Assembly (NCBI RefSeq): GCF_017565645.3
Contig: NZ_CP086136.1
Coordinates: 2,649,501 to 2,713,500, forward strand
Reading direction: 5' to 3'
Origin: Bradyrhizobium barranii subsp. barranii
Lineage (GTDB): Bacteria > Pseudomonadota > Alphaproteobacteria > Rhizobiales > Xanthobacteraceae
DNA: 64,000 nucleotides
The translations under genes were made by a program, and so were the position numbers. The notes below the pieces were generated by a model. It saw nothing but the letters and a program-made list of their open reading frames with translations. It was not told the origin of the DNA and ran no database searches. Below are positions 18,902 to 27,004 of this stretch, in pieces (the first letter of the stretch is position 1; each line of letters opens with the position of its first letter).

Positions 18902-20300
18902 GAGCTATGGCGGAATCTGGGTGATGACGGTGTGAGGAAGGCGGCGTATCGAGGCGGGTGACGAGCCTGCCAGAACCTCTCGAGGAGAGCGATACGCCAT
19001 GACCGAGACTACCAATGTTCTTGCTTTCCGTCAGCCGTCCGCGGTTGATGATCCACTGACCGATATCGTTCGTGCCGGCGCGCGGGACCTGCTTGCCAGG
19101 GCGATCGAGATCGAGGTTGGCGCGTTTCTGGCCAGCACGGCCAATCTGACGCTGCCCGACGGTCGAGCGCGCCTGGTCCGACATGGGCACGGTCCGGTGC
19201 GCGAGATTGCGACCGGCATCGGTCCGGTGGAGGTCGCTCGTCCCAAGGTCCGCGACCGCGGAGCGAGCGGGCCAGGCGACCGCCTCCGCTTCAGTTCGGC
19301 AATCCTGCCGCTATGGGCGCGGCGGACGAAGAGCCTGGATGCCTTGATCCCGGTCCTCTATTTGCGCGGCATCTCGACCGGCGACTTCCAGGAGGCGCTC
19401 TCGGCGCTGCTCGGCAAGGATGCGCCGAACCTGTCGCCTTCGGTGATCGCCGGCCTGAAGGCCGATTGGCAGGTCGAGTACGAACGCTGGCAGAGACGCG
19501 ATCTGTCGGCGCGTCGCTATGTCTACATCTGGGCCGATGGCGTGTACCTGCAGGCCCGCATGGAAGATCACAGCGAATGCATGCTGGTGCTGATTGGCAC
19601 CACGCCGGAAGGCAAGAAGGAGCTGATCGGCTTCCAGGTCGGCGTGCGCGAGAGCGCGCAGAGCTGGCGCGAACTCCTGATCGACCTGCGGCAACGCGGG
19701 TTACGGATTGCCCCGCAACTCGCCATCGGCGACGGCGCCCTCGGCTTCTGGAAGGCACTGGACGAGGCCTTTCCCGGCACGCGGCACCAACGATGCTGGT
19801 GCCATAAAGTGAGCAACGTACTCGACAAGGTCGCCAAATCCGTGCAGGGCCCCATGAAGAACGACCTGCGGAACATCTATCTGGCCCCACACCGGGCCGA
19901 AGCTGAAACCGCGATCGACGTCTTCGTCGAGAAATACCACGTCAAATACGGACGTGCGGTGGAGTGCCTGATCAAGGATCGCCATGCGCTGCTCGCCTTC
20001 TTCGACTTCCCTGCTGAGCACTGGATCCACCTACGCAGCTCGAACCCGATCGAGAGCGTCTTCGCCACGGTGCGCCACCGAACGGTGCGGACCAAGGGAT
20101 CGCTGTCGCAACAAACTGCGAAGCTGATGGTGTTCAAGCTCATCGACGCCGCATCGAAGACCTGGCGGCGATTGAAGAGCACGAACCAGTTGCCGAAAGT
20201 CATCGCCGGTGTAAAGTTCATCGACGGAATCGAAGTCATTCCGAACACTGAAAGCCACGCCGCCTGATCAGGCCGCGTCACCCAAAATCAGCCATAGCTC
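18902..20300 (+). mobile_element. IS256-family insertion sequence, 1399 bp
   Basis: Complete element with terminal inverted repeats: the left end starts GAGCTATGGCGGAATCTGGG and the complement of the right end starts GAGCTATGGCTGATTTTGGG, 17 of 20 matching. A 9-bp direct repeat ACTGCGACG flanks it (18893-18901 and 20301-20309), the duplication size usual for IS256. One full-length transposase gene occupies most of it. Intact ends and target duplication suggest a fairly recent, potentially mobile insertion. Confidence 0.93.
18999..20267 (+). CDS. IS256-family (Mutator-type) transposase
   Basis: 422-residue DDE transposase. The N-terminal DNA-binding part contains VRHGHGPVREIATGIGPVEV. The first catalytic Asp lies in YVYIWADGVYLQARMED, the second in AIGDGALGFWKALDEAFPGT, followed by the family signature RHQRCWCHKVSNVLDKV; the Glu region is SSNPIESVFATVRHRT. 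The length is normal for the family and no frameshift is seen. It carries an ATG at 18999, about 97 bases inside the left end. Confidence 0.95.
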   Translation: MTETTNVLAFRQPSAVDDPLTDIVRAGARDLLARAIEIEVGAFLASTANLTLPDGRARLVRHGHGPVREIATGIGPVEVARPKVRDRGASGPGDRLRFSSAILPLWARRTKSLDALIPVLYLRGISTGDFQEALSALLGKDAPNLSPSVIAGLKADWQVEYERWQRRDLSARRYVYIWADGVYLQARMEDHSECMLVLIGTTPEGKKELIGFQVGVRESAQSWRELLIDLRQRGLRIAPQLAIGDGALGFWKALDEAFPGTRHQRCWCHKVSNVLDKVAKSVQGPMKNDLRNIYLAPHRAEAETAIDVFVEKYHVKYGRAVECLIKDRHALLAFFDFPAEHWIHLRSSNPIESVFATVRHRTVRTKGSLSQQTAKLMVFKLIDAASKTWRRLKSTNQLPKVIAGVKFIDGIEVIPNTESHAA

Positions 20301-20309
20301 ACTGCGACG
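20301..20309. repeat. Right 9-bp target-site duplication
   Basis: ACTGCGACG directly after the right inverted repeat; identical to 18893-18901. Confidence 0.9.
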
Positions 20310-20674
20310 GCGACCACGAACGCGCAAGCCAGCTTGACGCGCCCCGGTAGCAGGAAGGACAGCAGGAAGCCTAGCAGGCCGTAGGCGCTGAAGCGCTCGA
20401 TCACGACGACCCAGTAGGCCTCCGCGTGGCCCATGAGTGCCGGCCGGCCCGCGAGCTTGGCCAGCGTCGCATAGACGATGAGCACGAGACAGATAACCGC
20501 GGCTGCGATGAGATGGTTGCGACGCATTGCGCCAACATAGCCGGTCGACCGGCTGGCCGCTTTCGAAAGCCAAGAACATCGTTAAGGTTCAAAAACCTCG
20601 AGGGCATGAACCAAGGTTCACGGGCGAGCCGCGGAGCCGTGGCTACGGCCCAATCCGCATGCATTCAGTTGACG

Positions 20675-20839
20675 TCAAACGCGGCGGTGCTGTTGCGATG
20701 TCACGCGGACGGCGCTGAGTTGGCAAGGACGGGCATTCATCTGCCAGTTCTTCGGCCTGGTGACCCAAAGCCGGACTGCCAAGAACAGAATGTTGATGCC
20801 GAACCAGATCGACATCACGATAAGGAAGGAGCATGCCAT
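20675..20839 (-). CDS. Small membrane protein (54 aa)
   Basis: Short ORF starting MACSFLIVMSIWFGINILFL, a single strong membrane helix, followed by a basic tail (RLWVTRPKNWQM). GGGAGGCGGAG lies just upstream of the ATG at 20839, a convincing RBS. The frame is open to 20926 but adds no hydrophobic content. Function unknown. Confidence 0.45.
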   Translation of the reverse strand: MACSFLIVMSIWFGINILFLAVRLWVTRPKNWQMNARPCQLSAVRVTSQQHRRV

Positions 20840-21024
20840 GACGGCTCCGCCTCCCGCTTTCTTTCGAAAGCAATGCGGAGCGCGGCTGAGAGTTCCGCCG
20901 TCAGGGGAACGGGCAGGCGATCGCACCTGCCCAAATTCTCGTCATCGACAAAACCAGGCCACCCCGGTCAGGCACAAAGCAACGCGCCTGGCCGCATGAC
21001 CAAGCCGTTCGCAGGGACCGACGT

Positions 21025-21276
21025 TCAACGCCGATTGTAGGACCAGCCCTTGTCGACATTGGTCGGGTAGTGGGCTGCGAAGTACGGATTCTTGAGGCAG
21101 TTGCGCGCGGGATCGAAAATCCAGTCGGCGCATTCCCGGTAATTCAGGAATCGGCAATCGAAACCGAAGGCGCACCACGGCGCGCCGTTTGGAAATCCGA
21201 ACCCCACGGGGACTTGCGCCGACGCTACTGAGGGCAGAGCCAGGAGCAGAGCTACGGCGAGCGCGCGGGACAACAT
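21025..21276 (-). CDS. DUF3551-like small secreted protein
   Basis: 83 residues. MLSRALAVALLLALPSVASA is a signal peptide; the mature part is cysteine-rich (APWCAFGFDCRFLNYRECAD and NCLKNPYF), the pattern of DUF3551 proteins that are numerous in Bradyrhizobium. GGAGG lies 8 bases before the ATG at 21276. The role of the family is unknown. Confidence 0.75.
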   Translation of the reverse strand: MLSRALAVALLLALPSVASAQVPVGFGFPNGAPWCAFGFDCRFLNYRECADWIFDPARNCLKNPYFAAHYPTNVDKGWSYNRR

Positions 21277-21499
21277 GGTGCGTTCCTCCAACAATCCATC
21301 AAACTGAGACCGAAGCCGGTCCGGCGACCGTTCTGCGCCGAAAAGGGACGATGTTCAATCTTCATCGCTGGATAGTCTAACATCCGGGTGCGGAGAGATC
21401 GAGAGTGCTGAAGCGATCGGCCCATGTCGACTGGCGGCTGCCATTCATCGATCGATGAGGCGGACGCGCCCGTCCATGACGTGTCGCGCGCGGCCGACG

Positions 21500-21685
21500 C
21501 TAGCCCTTCTTGGCGCCCTTGGATTTCAGCGACAGGCCGAGGCGCAAGGCCATACGCTTGATCGCATCGGGCGAGCGCCCGAGAAGTTTTGCTGCTTCTT
21601 CCAGCGAAGTCGAAGACTTGGCCAATTCCATCAGCCGGCGGTCTTCCTTGAACGACCAGGGCCTGCGCGCCATAACCGAAATCAT
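21500..21685 (-). CDS. Small helix-turn-helix/SANT-like protein
   Basis: About 61 residues: MARRPWSFKEDRRLMELAKS, then SLEEAAKLLGRSPDAIKRMA and a basic tail LSLKSKGAKKG. The layout (Trp-containing first helix, acidic second helix, HTH with GRSPDAIKRMA recognition helix) is that of small Myb/SANT-like or sigma-region-4-like DNA-binding proteins. It may start at 21685 (MISVMARR) or 21673 (MARR). No partner gene is evident. Confidence 0.6.
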   Translation of the reverse strand: MISVMARRPWSFKEDRRLMELAKSSTSLEEAAKLLGRSPDAIKRMALRLGLSLKSKGAKKG

Positions 21686-21904
21686 CCTCTCGTCGACACA
21701 AAGACAAAGCCGCCAAGCGGACCCACGTTCGCTCGACGGCTTTGCTTGGGTGGGGCCGGGCCTGGGGGAGCCCGGTGAGAAGATGGATATGCGATCCACT
21801 AAGGTTCGCAACAAACAACGCGGATTAAGCTAACTGCTCAACCTTACCGCGATGAAATCGGCGCGTTGCGCTCCGTATAACCACGGAGTTTCGCTAACCA
21901 AGAT

Positions 21905-22330
21905 CGATCTGCACGCTGTGATGGTGGGGATCGGGGATGTTCTGCCACCACGTCCGGTTGTCGCAGAACCGGTGCACCGTCTTCGCAAGTCCGCACTCGA
22001 AATCCTCGCGGGGGGCGCCTGCCGATATCCGAGACCCGACTTCGCGTCTCGACGCTGCGGCAAGACTCAGCAGCTCCGCCAATCCGCGCGGACTGTTCTG
22101 ATGAGCATGGAAGAAGTGCCGATCCCCGAGCCGTCGCCGAGCAGCCGTCGAAACAGCGACCGGTCTTGCCGCGTGGTGGTGATGAGGATTCTCCTGAGGT
22201 CGGCGTACGTCAGGTCGGACCGCAGACACTGGATCATCGGCTTGCCGAAGACAGGCAGGAGCTGCTTGGACGCCATGCTGACGATGGAGGCGAGCAGGGA
22301 ACTTGTTCCCTGCGATGTGGCCCTCAATGT
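21905..22330 (-). pseudogene. Decayed dTDP-sugar genes: rmlA 5' fragment fused to rmlB 3' fragment
   Basis: Reading the minus strand, 22276-22100 gives MASKQLLPVFGKPMIQ, RRILITTTRQDRSLFRRLLG and DGS, matching the nucleotide-binding and substrate loops of glucose-1-phosphate thymidylyltransferase (RmlA). A frame change then gives QNSPRGLAELLSLA, the RmlA motif that normally reads QPSPDGLAQA. From about 22019 the reading is REDFECGLAKTVHRFCDNRT then WWQNI, the C-terminal end of dTDP-glucose 4,6-dehydratase (RmlB). Most of both genes is missing, there are frameshifts, and there is no usable start. This is a deletion relic. Confidence 0.7.
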
Positions 22331-22666
22331 CCTCCAAGCTCAGGCCGGCAACCTCCACTTGACAATGGATGGCACGGCGTTTCGGCGTCAGCATTTGTGC
22401 GCGATCAGGAATTAGATGCTTCGAGATCACGACATTGTTTGCTTCGAAATCACGACGTCGATTCGAGCGATCAACTTGAATTGAAACGGCGGCGGTTGGT
22501 CGCAACGGCTTCGAACGAGAAAAAATCCAATCGCGATGCATGCGGCAGCGGTTTGACGAGCAGTATTATGCTTCTCTCGGTTGAGTCGTCACGAGATCGT
22601 CGAATTCGTTCGGCTATGGTGCGCGCGCACGAACAAATCAAAATCAACAAAATCAAGAAGACCGAG
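22331..22666. other. Gap between the rml relic and a small ORF
   Basis: No convincing gene on either strand. Composition is more AT-rich than the neighbours (AAATCAAAATCAACAAAATC near 22637-22656), in line with decayed or transferred DNA and a possible promoter for the ORF at 22667. Confidence 0.4.
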
Positions 22667-22822
22667 ATGCTTCAAAAGGCGCGAGCGGCACTTCCTCTCA
22701 CCAAGCTCAGAGAGCGGGCGTTTGAAGGCGCGTTTTTCAGCGTTGCGCTGATCGCGATGGCGGGCTGGGTGTATTTCATCACGCTGTTGCTGGTGCGATT
22801 GTTCCTCTGGTTCTTCGGTTGA
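22667..22822 (+). CDS. Small membrane protein (51 aa)
   Basis: MLQKARAALPLTKLRERAFE is a basic amphipathic start, followed by one long membrane helix (GWVYFITLLLVRLFLWFF) up to the stop. An upstream in-frame ATG at 22616 would add 17 residues. A weak purine-rich stretch (AAGAAG) precedes the chosen ATG. Function unknown. Confidence 0.45.
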   Translation: MLQKARAALPLTKLRERAFEGAFFSVALIAMAGWVYFITLLLVRLFLWFFG

Positions 22823-22957
22823 CGCACGAGCCCGATCACTTCGCATGCAGGGCGCTGCCCAAAAAATCCCTGGCATGACGAGAAAATCAGCGGCGGTGAT
22901 CATGATCTCGACACAACTCGAGGATGAGACTGCCAGCGTCACTGGAACGAATTACGA

Positions 22958-23128
22958 ATGATGCTGCTTGCGATCCTGGTCTCGCTCCTCGTTGGCTTTG
23001 GCGCAGGCTATGCGACGCGCGCGCTGCGGCCTCGCGAGCGCGCGGAGCGTCATCCGTTCCACCGTCCCTACAGTCCCACCGCGTTCCGGCAGAACAGTTC
23101 ATTGGCGAGGGCACGGCGTGCATTCTGA
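22958..23128 (+). CDS. Small membrane-anchored protein (56 aa)
   Basis: MMLLAILVSLLVGFGAGYAT is a membrane anchor, then a basic, proline- and histidine-containing tail (RPRERAERHPFHRPYSPTAF). A GGAACGA stretch precedes the double ATG. No family is recognised; the hydrophobic start and clean length support translation. Confidence 0.4.
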   Translation: MMLLAILVSLLVGFGAGYATRALRPRERAERHPFHRPYSPTAFRQNSSLARARRAF

Positions 23129-23215
23129 GGATTTACAACCGGCGTGCGGTTCTCGCGTTGCGGCTCGCATGGTGGCGGAGGGGAGTGAATCATGACGGGA
23201 TTTCGGGGAGACGCC

Positions 23216-23383
23216 ATGACGAGCCCGACGTACAACGCACCACGGCGGTACTTCGTCGACGGGGGAGGTCGCCGCGTCCTGATCGGCCTGACGCCCGAGG
23301 AGACGTTCGAGTTCGAACGGCTCGACAGCGAGCAGGCGCAGGTCGCGCCCGATGCCGGCGAGCAGCAGGCTCGAGCTCTATGA
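23216..23383 (+). CDS. Small conserved-looking protein (55 aa)
   Basis: Starts MTSPTYNAPRRYFVDGGGRR then VLIGLTPEETFEFERLD, a compact soluble protein. GGGGAG lies 7 bases upstream of ATG 23216; an in-frame ATG at 23192, also with a good GGAGGGGAG, would add 8 residues. The FVDGGGRRVLIGLTPEET core looks conserved rather than random, but I cannot name it. Confidence 0.5.
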   Translation: MTSPTYNAPRRYFVDGGGRRVLIGLTPEETFEFERLDSEQAQVAPDAGEQQARAL

Positions 23384-23510
23384 GAAGCATGAGGGGGCCT
23401 GGAGGGCCTGGATGGCGCAAAGCCGCACCGAGCGGCGCGAAGGATTCAACCTTTATTAACCATCGCGGGCCCATTTTCTGGTCTGGCGCCTCGAACCGGA
23501 AAATGCACGC

Positions 23511-23933
23511 ATGTTTCAGCTCTTCCTGCGGGCCCGCACCCATAACTTCCTGAAAGACCGTTTCGGCGGAGAGCAGGTGTTCCGCGCGCGCTCGCCCGAG
23601 CGCGACGCCGAAACCGATCGCACCCGCATCGAAGCCATCATGATCGCGATCGATGACGCCCTGCATGCGGCGGAGCGCGAGCAGTCGGGTCTCAACCGCC
23701 GGGTCGAGGACGTGCTGGCGCGCGCCGCCGTGACGATCGGGAACGGCGACGACGAATATCTCGAGCGCGAGGCGCTCGACAATCACCACCAGGATCTGTT
23801 CGACAAGGAAATCCTGAACGGCCAGCGCCGGCTCAAGGAGCTCGGCGCCTCGATCGCCCATTTCAAGTTCCTGAAGGCGGCGATGCTGAGCCGTTTCCCG
23901 GACTACCGGCCTCCCGCGAGCCCCGCCAACTGA
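23511..23933 (+). CDS. Helical protein of unknown function
   Basis: 140 residues, highly charged and helical, with heptad-like stretches (IEAIMIAIDDALHAAEREQS and LDNHHQDLFDKEILNGQRRL). No signal peptide or membrane helix. It is convergent with the metallophosphatase gene 29 bases away. I do not recognise the family; codon use matches the neighbours, supporting a real gene. Confidence 0.65.
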   Translation: MFQLFLRARTHNFLKDRFGGEQVFRARSPERDAETDRTRIEAIMIAIDDALHAAEREQSGLNRRVEDVLARAAVTIGNGDDEYLEREALDNHHQDLFDKEILNGQRRLKELGASIAHFKFLKAAMLSRFPDYRPPASPAN

Positions 23934-23961
23934 CGCCTGATACGGCGCGCGAGCGAGACCG

Positions 23962-24696
23962 CTAGATCGCGAGCATGCTGTTGCCCTGAATGGACAGCAG
24001 CGTCAGGTTTCCGGTGGCATAGGCCCCGGTATCGATGTTGGCCCGGTTCTCGAGCAGCTCGGCCTGCTTCACCGGCGTATGGCCGTGCACGACGTATTTG
24101 CCGAAGCGCCTATTGCTTTGCAGGAACTCGTCCCTGATCCACAACAGATCCTGCTCGCGCTGCTCGGAGAGCGGAATTCCCGGACGCACCCCTGCATGGA
24201 CGAAGAAGAAGTCGCCGCAAGTGAAGGTCGGCCGCAACTGGCGCAGGAACGCGATGTGCTCCGGCGGCATCACGGATGTGAGCTCGCGAACCAGATCGGG
24301 CAACTCGTCCTTGCCAAGGCCGGGCGCGGCCGACACGCCGTACGACATCAGGGTCTGGAGCCCGCCGAACTGAAACCATTCGGCGGCGCGGGCGGGATCT
24401 TCCAGCACCGAGGTGAAATAGGCCTCGTGATTGCCCTTGAGAAAGACGGTGTTGCGGCGGCGGCTGCGGTTGATCAGGAGATCGAGGGTATGACGCGAGT
24501 CCGGTCCGCGATCGATGTAGTCGCCGAGGAAGACCTCGATCGCGCGATATGGCCGGCTGTTCGCCATGTCCGCATCGATCACGGCGAACATCTGCTCGAG
24601 CAGATGCGCGCAACCGTGGATATCGCTGATCGCATAGATGCGCACGCCGTTCGGTAGCTTCGGCCGGGGCGAATTTCGGGGCGCAATCATGGACAT
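23962..24696 (-). CDS. Serine/threonine-type metallophosphatase
   Basis: 244-residue phosphoesterase of the PPP/ApaH-like class, removing phosphate from proteins or nucleotides. The metal-binding motifs are complete: SDIHGCAHLLEQ (D-x-H-G), FLGDYIDRGPDSRHT (GDxxDRG) and FLKGNHEAYF (GNHE), followed by FFFVHAGVRPG and VVHGHTPVKQ. No signal peptide, so cytoplasmic. The ATG at 24696 is the first in-frame ATG; an upstream TTG exists at 24705. Confidence 0.9.
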   Translation of the reverse strand: MSMIAPRNSPRPKLPNGVRIYAISDIHGCAHLLEQMFAVIDADMANSRPYRAIEVFLGDYIDRGPDSRHTLDLLINRSRRRNTVFLKGNHEAYFTSVLEDPARAAEWFQFGGLQTLMSYGVSAAPGLGKDELPDLVRELTSVMPPEHIAFLRQLRPTFTCGDFFFVHAGVRPGIPLSEQREQDLLWIRDEFLQSNRRFGKYVVHGHTPVKQAELLENRANIDTGAYATGNLTLLSIQGNSMLAI

Positions 24697-24807
24697 GGGG
24701 TGCAACTCTTTCAGAGAGCTTCGCCCGGGATGTCAATATGCTATCGGTGAATTTGGGTGTCCGAACAGGTTTTTTCCACCCCTGCCGGCAAGCCTGCGCC
24801 TGCCCGA

Positions 24808-25131
24808 TCATTCACCCGCGCTGCGAATCACCCGTCCCCAAGCTTGCGCGAGGCTGGCCGAGTTGCCGCTGTCGAACGATGATGCGGCCTTGCCGCGATA
24901 GGCGGCCGCTCGCGCGCGGACCAGAACCGCGCCGCAGAAATAGCCAAGCTGGAGCACCGACGCGAAGACGAGGATCGTCACAACGATGTGAGCTGAATCA
25001 TGTCCCTGCCAGGCGGAGCCCACGCCGAGGATCGTGGCGCCGAGAACGATGGCGGGCGGCAGGATGAAGATCCGGAATCGGCCTCCCAACAACGATCCGA
25101 TCAGCAGACTGAAAATGGCAACCGTACTCAC
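24808..25131 (-). CDS. Small integral membrane protein (107 aa)
   Basis: About three membrane helices: VAIFSLLIGSLLGG, IFILPPAIVLGATILGVG and VVTILVFASVLQLGYFCGAV, then a short cytoplasmic tail. The GTG at 25131 is preceded by GAGGAG at good spacing, so it is chosen over the in-frame GTG at 25155. Unknown function; divergent from the polysaccharide-initiating gene, so it may share its regulatory region. Confidence 0.6.
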   Translation of the reverse strand: MSTVAIFSLLIGSLLGGRFRIFILPPAIVLGATILGVGSAWQGHDSAHIVVTILVFASVLQLGYFCGAVLVRARAAAYRGKAASSFDSGNSASLAQAWGRVIRSAGE

Positions 25132-25476
25132 GACGCAACTCCTCGAATTGGTCACGAGTGTTAATGGCCGCGGCCTAATAACGGCTTAAGCGGCATGGTT
25201 GAACAGCCGTTCAAATGCGCGCGACAATGCTGTGCGAAAATGACGCGATTTGGTGTGAAACGCGGCGTGATGCCTGCTTAATTGTCACGTGTGTGACAGT
25301 AGTTTGAGCATTGTTTTGCTGCGACGCTGCATTGCATGAAAATCGATTTGATTTTTTCGGTGCACTGCCGCAATGTCGCTTTGTTTAGTTAAGATATACT
25401 TCGGCGCACATCGAAAAAATTAGATCGATTTGCTCGCAATTCTGATTGCAAGTGGTGACGAGGCAGCGAGGTTCGG
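25132..25476. promoter_or_regulatory. Divergent regulatory region upstream of the initiating transferase
   Basis: 345 bases with unusually high A+T for this window. It contains a perfect inverted repeat (25283-25298), two copies of ATCGATTTG (25342-25350 and 25424-25432) and a TATACT hexamer at 25395-25400 that could be a -10 box. No clear -35 match at 17 bases. It is the probable control region of the polysaccharide locus. Confidence 0.5.
25283..25298. promoter_or_regulatory. Palindromic operator candidate
   Basis: TGTCAC, four bases GTGT, then GTGACA: a perfect 6-bp inverted repeat about 180 bases upstream of the start codon at 25477. The half-site spacing suits a dimeric regulator; which one is not known. 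Confidence 0.4.
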
Positions 25477-26901
25477 ATGGCTGTAGCAACTTACGGTTCG
25501 GAAAACTATTATTCGGTTATCTCGAGCCGACGCGGTGCCCTCCAAAGACCCCTGCAAGTGGCTTTGATCGCCGGAGACTTCGTCGCCGTACTGCTCAGCT
25601 ATTTCGTGGCGAGCGGCCTGTATCGCGTGCTCGTGATCGAGCAGGACTCATCCGTCGGAGCAGGCCTGGTCGTCGGCGCGGTGTTCGTGACGATCGCTTA
25701 CTTCCAGGGCGTCTACGATCACCATCGTCTGCTGAACACGGTCTGGCAGCTGCGCAAGGCCCTGGCGGTCTGGCTGATCTCGCTGACCATTCTCGCCGTC
25801 GAGGCGTTCCTGCTCAAGTCGTCCGCGGACCTGTCGCGCGGAACCACGCTGCTGTTCGCGGCGACCGGCGGCGTCGCCTTGGGCGGTCTGCGCGTGCTGT
25901 GGCGCCTGGCGCTGACCTCGAGCTACGCCAAGGGCCGTCTGGTGGACCGCAAGGTCGTGCTGCTCAGCCTCAAGCCTCTCGATTTCACCTCGACCCGGTT
26001 CAAGGATCTGCGCAAGCACGGCTTCAACGTCGTGCGACATTTCGTGCTCGATCCGTCTGAAGAGGGCGCGGGCTGGGATCACGAGATTCGCGACATCACG
26101 CGTCAGGCGCGCACGGCGGATGTGGAAGAATATCTCCTGGTCATCGACTGGGACGAGATGCCGCTTCTCCAGAAGCTGAGCCAGCATCTGCGCGTTGTCC
26201 CCCAGCCGATCCGCCTTCTGCCAGATTTCCCGATCGCCGATCTGGTCTCGCGTCCGTTCCAGCCCGTCAGCGGCACGGTCGCGATCGAGATCCAGCGCGC
26301 GCCGCTCAGCGTGTTCGAGCAGGCGCAGAAGCGCTGCCTCGACATCGGCCTTGCCTCGTTCGCGCTTCTGCTGCTGGCGCCGCTGCTGATCACGGCTGCG
26401 ATCATGATCAAGCTCGATTCCAAGGGCAAAGTGATCTTCAAGCAGGCCCGGCGCGGCTTCAACGGCAAGCAATTCGATATCTGGAAGTTCCGCTCGATGA
26501 CGGTGGCGGAAAACGGTCATGTCGTCACGCAAGCGACGAAGACCGACGCGCGGGTGACCCGTGTCGGCCGTGCGCTGCGGCGGACCAGCATCGACGAGCT
26601 GCCGCAGCTCTGGAACGTTCTGCGCGGCGAGATGTCGCTGGTCGGGCCGCGCCCGCATGCGCTCGCGCACGACAATTACTACGATCCGATCATCAGCAAC
26701 TACGTGTACCGGCATCACATGAAGCCGGGCCTGACCGGTTGGGCCCAGGTCAACGGCTTCCGCGGCGAGACGCCGACCATCGATCTGATGGAAAAGCGGG
26801 TCGAGTACGACATCTGGTACGTCAGCAATTGGAGCATCTGGCTCGACATCAGGATCATCCTGAAGACCGCGCTGGCGCTGATCCATCAGGAAGCCTACTG
26901 A
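25477..26901 (+). CDS. Undecaprenyl-phosphate sugar phosphotransferase (initiates polysaccharide synthesis)
   Basis: 474-residue polyprenyl glycosylphosphotransferase that transfers a hexose-1-phosphate, probably glucose or galactose, to undecaprenyl phosphate. The N-terminal part has several membrane helices, the middle is a CoA-binding-like domain, and the C-terminal catalytic domain begins [20 protein letters not shown]. Catalytic motifs: [34 protein letters not shown] and [24 protein letters not shown] precedes the ATG. As the likely first enzyme, it defines the start of the locus; sugar specificity cannot be read from sequence. Confidence 0.93.
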   Translation: MAVATYGSENYYSVISSRRGALQRPLQVALIAGDFVAVLLSYFVASGLYRVLVIEQDSSVGAGLVVGAVFVTIAYFQGVYDHHRLLNTVWQLRKALAVWLISLTILAVEAFLLKSSADLSRGTTLLFAATGGVALGGLRVLWRLALTSSYAKGRLVDRKVVLLSLKPLDFTSTRFKDLRKHGFNVVRHFVLDPSEEGAGWDHEIRDITRQARTADVEEYLLVIDWDEMPLLQKLSQHLRVVPQPIRLLPDFPIADLVSRPFQPVSGTVAIEIQRAPLSVFEQAQKRCLDIGLASFALLLLAPLLITAAIMIKLDSKGKVIFKQARRGFNGKQFDIWKFRSMTVAENGHVVTQATKTDARVTRVGRALRRTSIDELPQLWNVLRGEMSLVGPRPHALAHDNYYDPIISNYVYRHHMKPGLTGWAQVNGFRGETPTIDLMEKRVEYDIWYVSNWSIWLDIRIILKTALALIHQEAY

Positions 26902-26912
26902 GCCAGGCTGAC

Positions 26913-26938
26913 GTCGGGCGCGCGTTGCCGCGCCCGAC
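26913..26938 (+). terminator. Hairpin after the initiating transferase
   Basis: Perfect 10-bp stem GTCGGGCGCG / CGCGCCCGAC with a 6-base loop, 11 bases after the stop. No T-run follows, so it may act as a weak or factor-dependent terminator. Confidence 0.5.
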
Positions 26939-27004
26939 CCGCGCGCCGCCCGTGCAGAGGGGAAACGGCCTGCATTTTGCAGCATGTGATTCGTTGCTGC
27001 CCCT

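Larger units (their letters stand above)
18754..20527 (-). pseudogene. VanZ-like membrane protein split by the IS element
   Basis: The 5' part (20527 down to 20301) encodes three membrane-helix stretches and ends VKLACAFVVAVAV. The 3' part (18892 down to 18754) continues GLEVLQAVTPDRDPRFIDVL and then a final helix before a TGA at 18754-18756. Removing the IS and one copy of the 9-bp target duplication (18893-20300) restores one frame of 366 bases, 121 residues, with the VanZ pattern of GLE-LQ, P-R-D-R and a last hydrophobic helix. In the present state, translation from 20527 stops just inside the element after 79 residues. The ATG is at 20525-20527. Confidence 0.85.

Noticed and set aside
21852..22415. 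Plus-strand 187-codon ORF over the rml relic
   Set aside because: The opposite strand shows RmlA/RmlB similarity in pieces; the plus-strand reading is unrelated and lacks an RBS.
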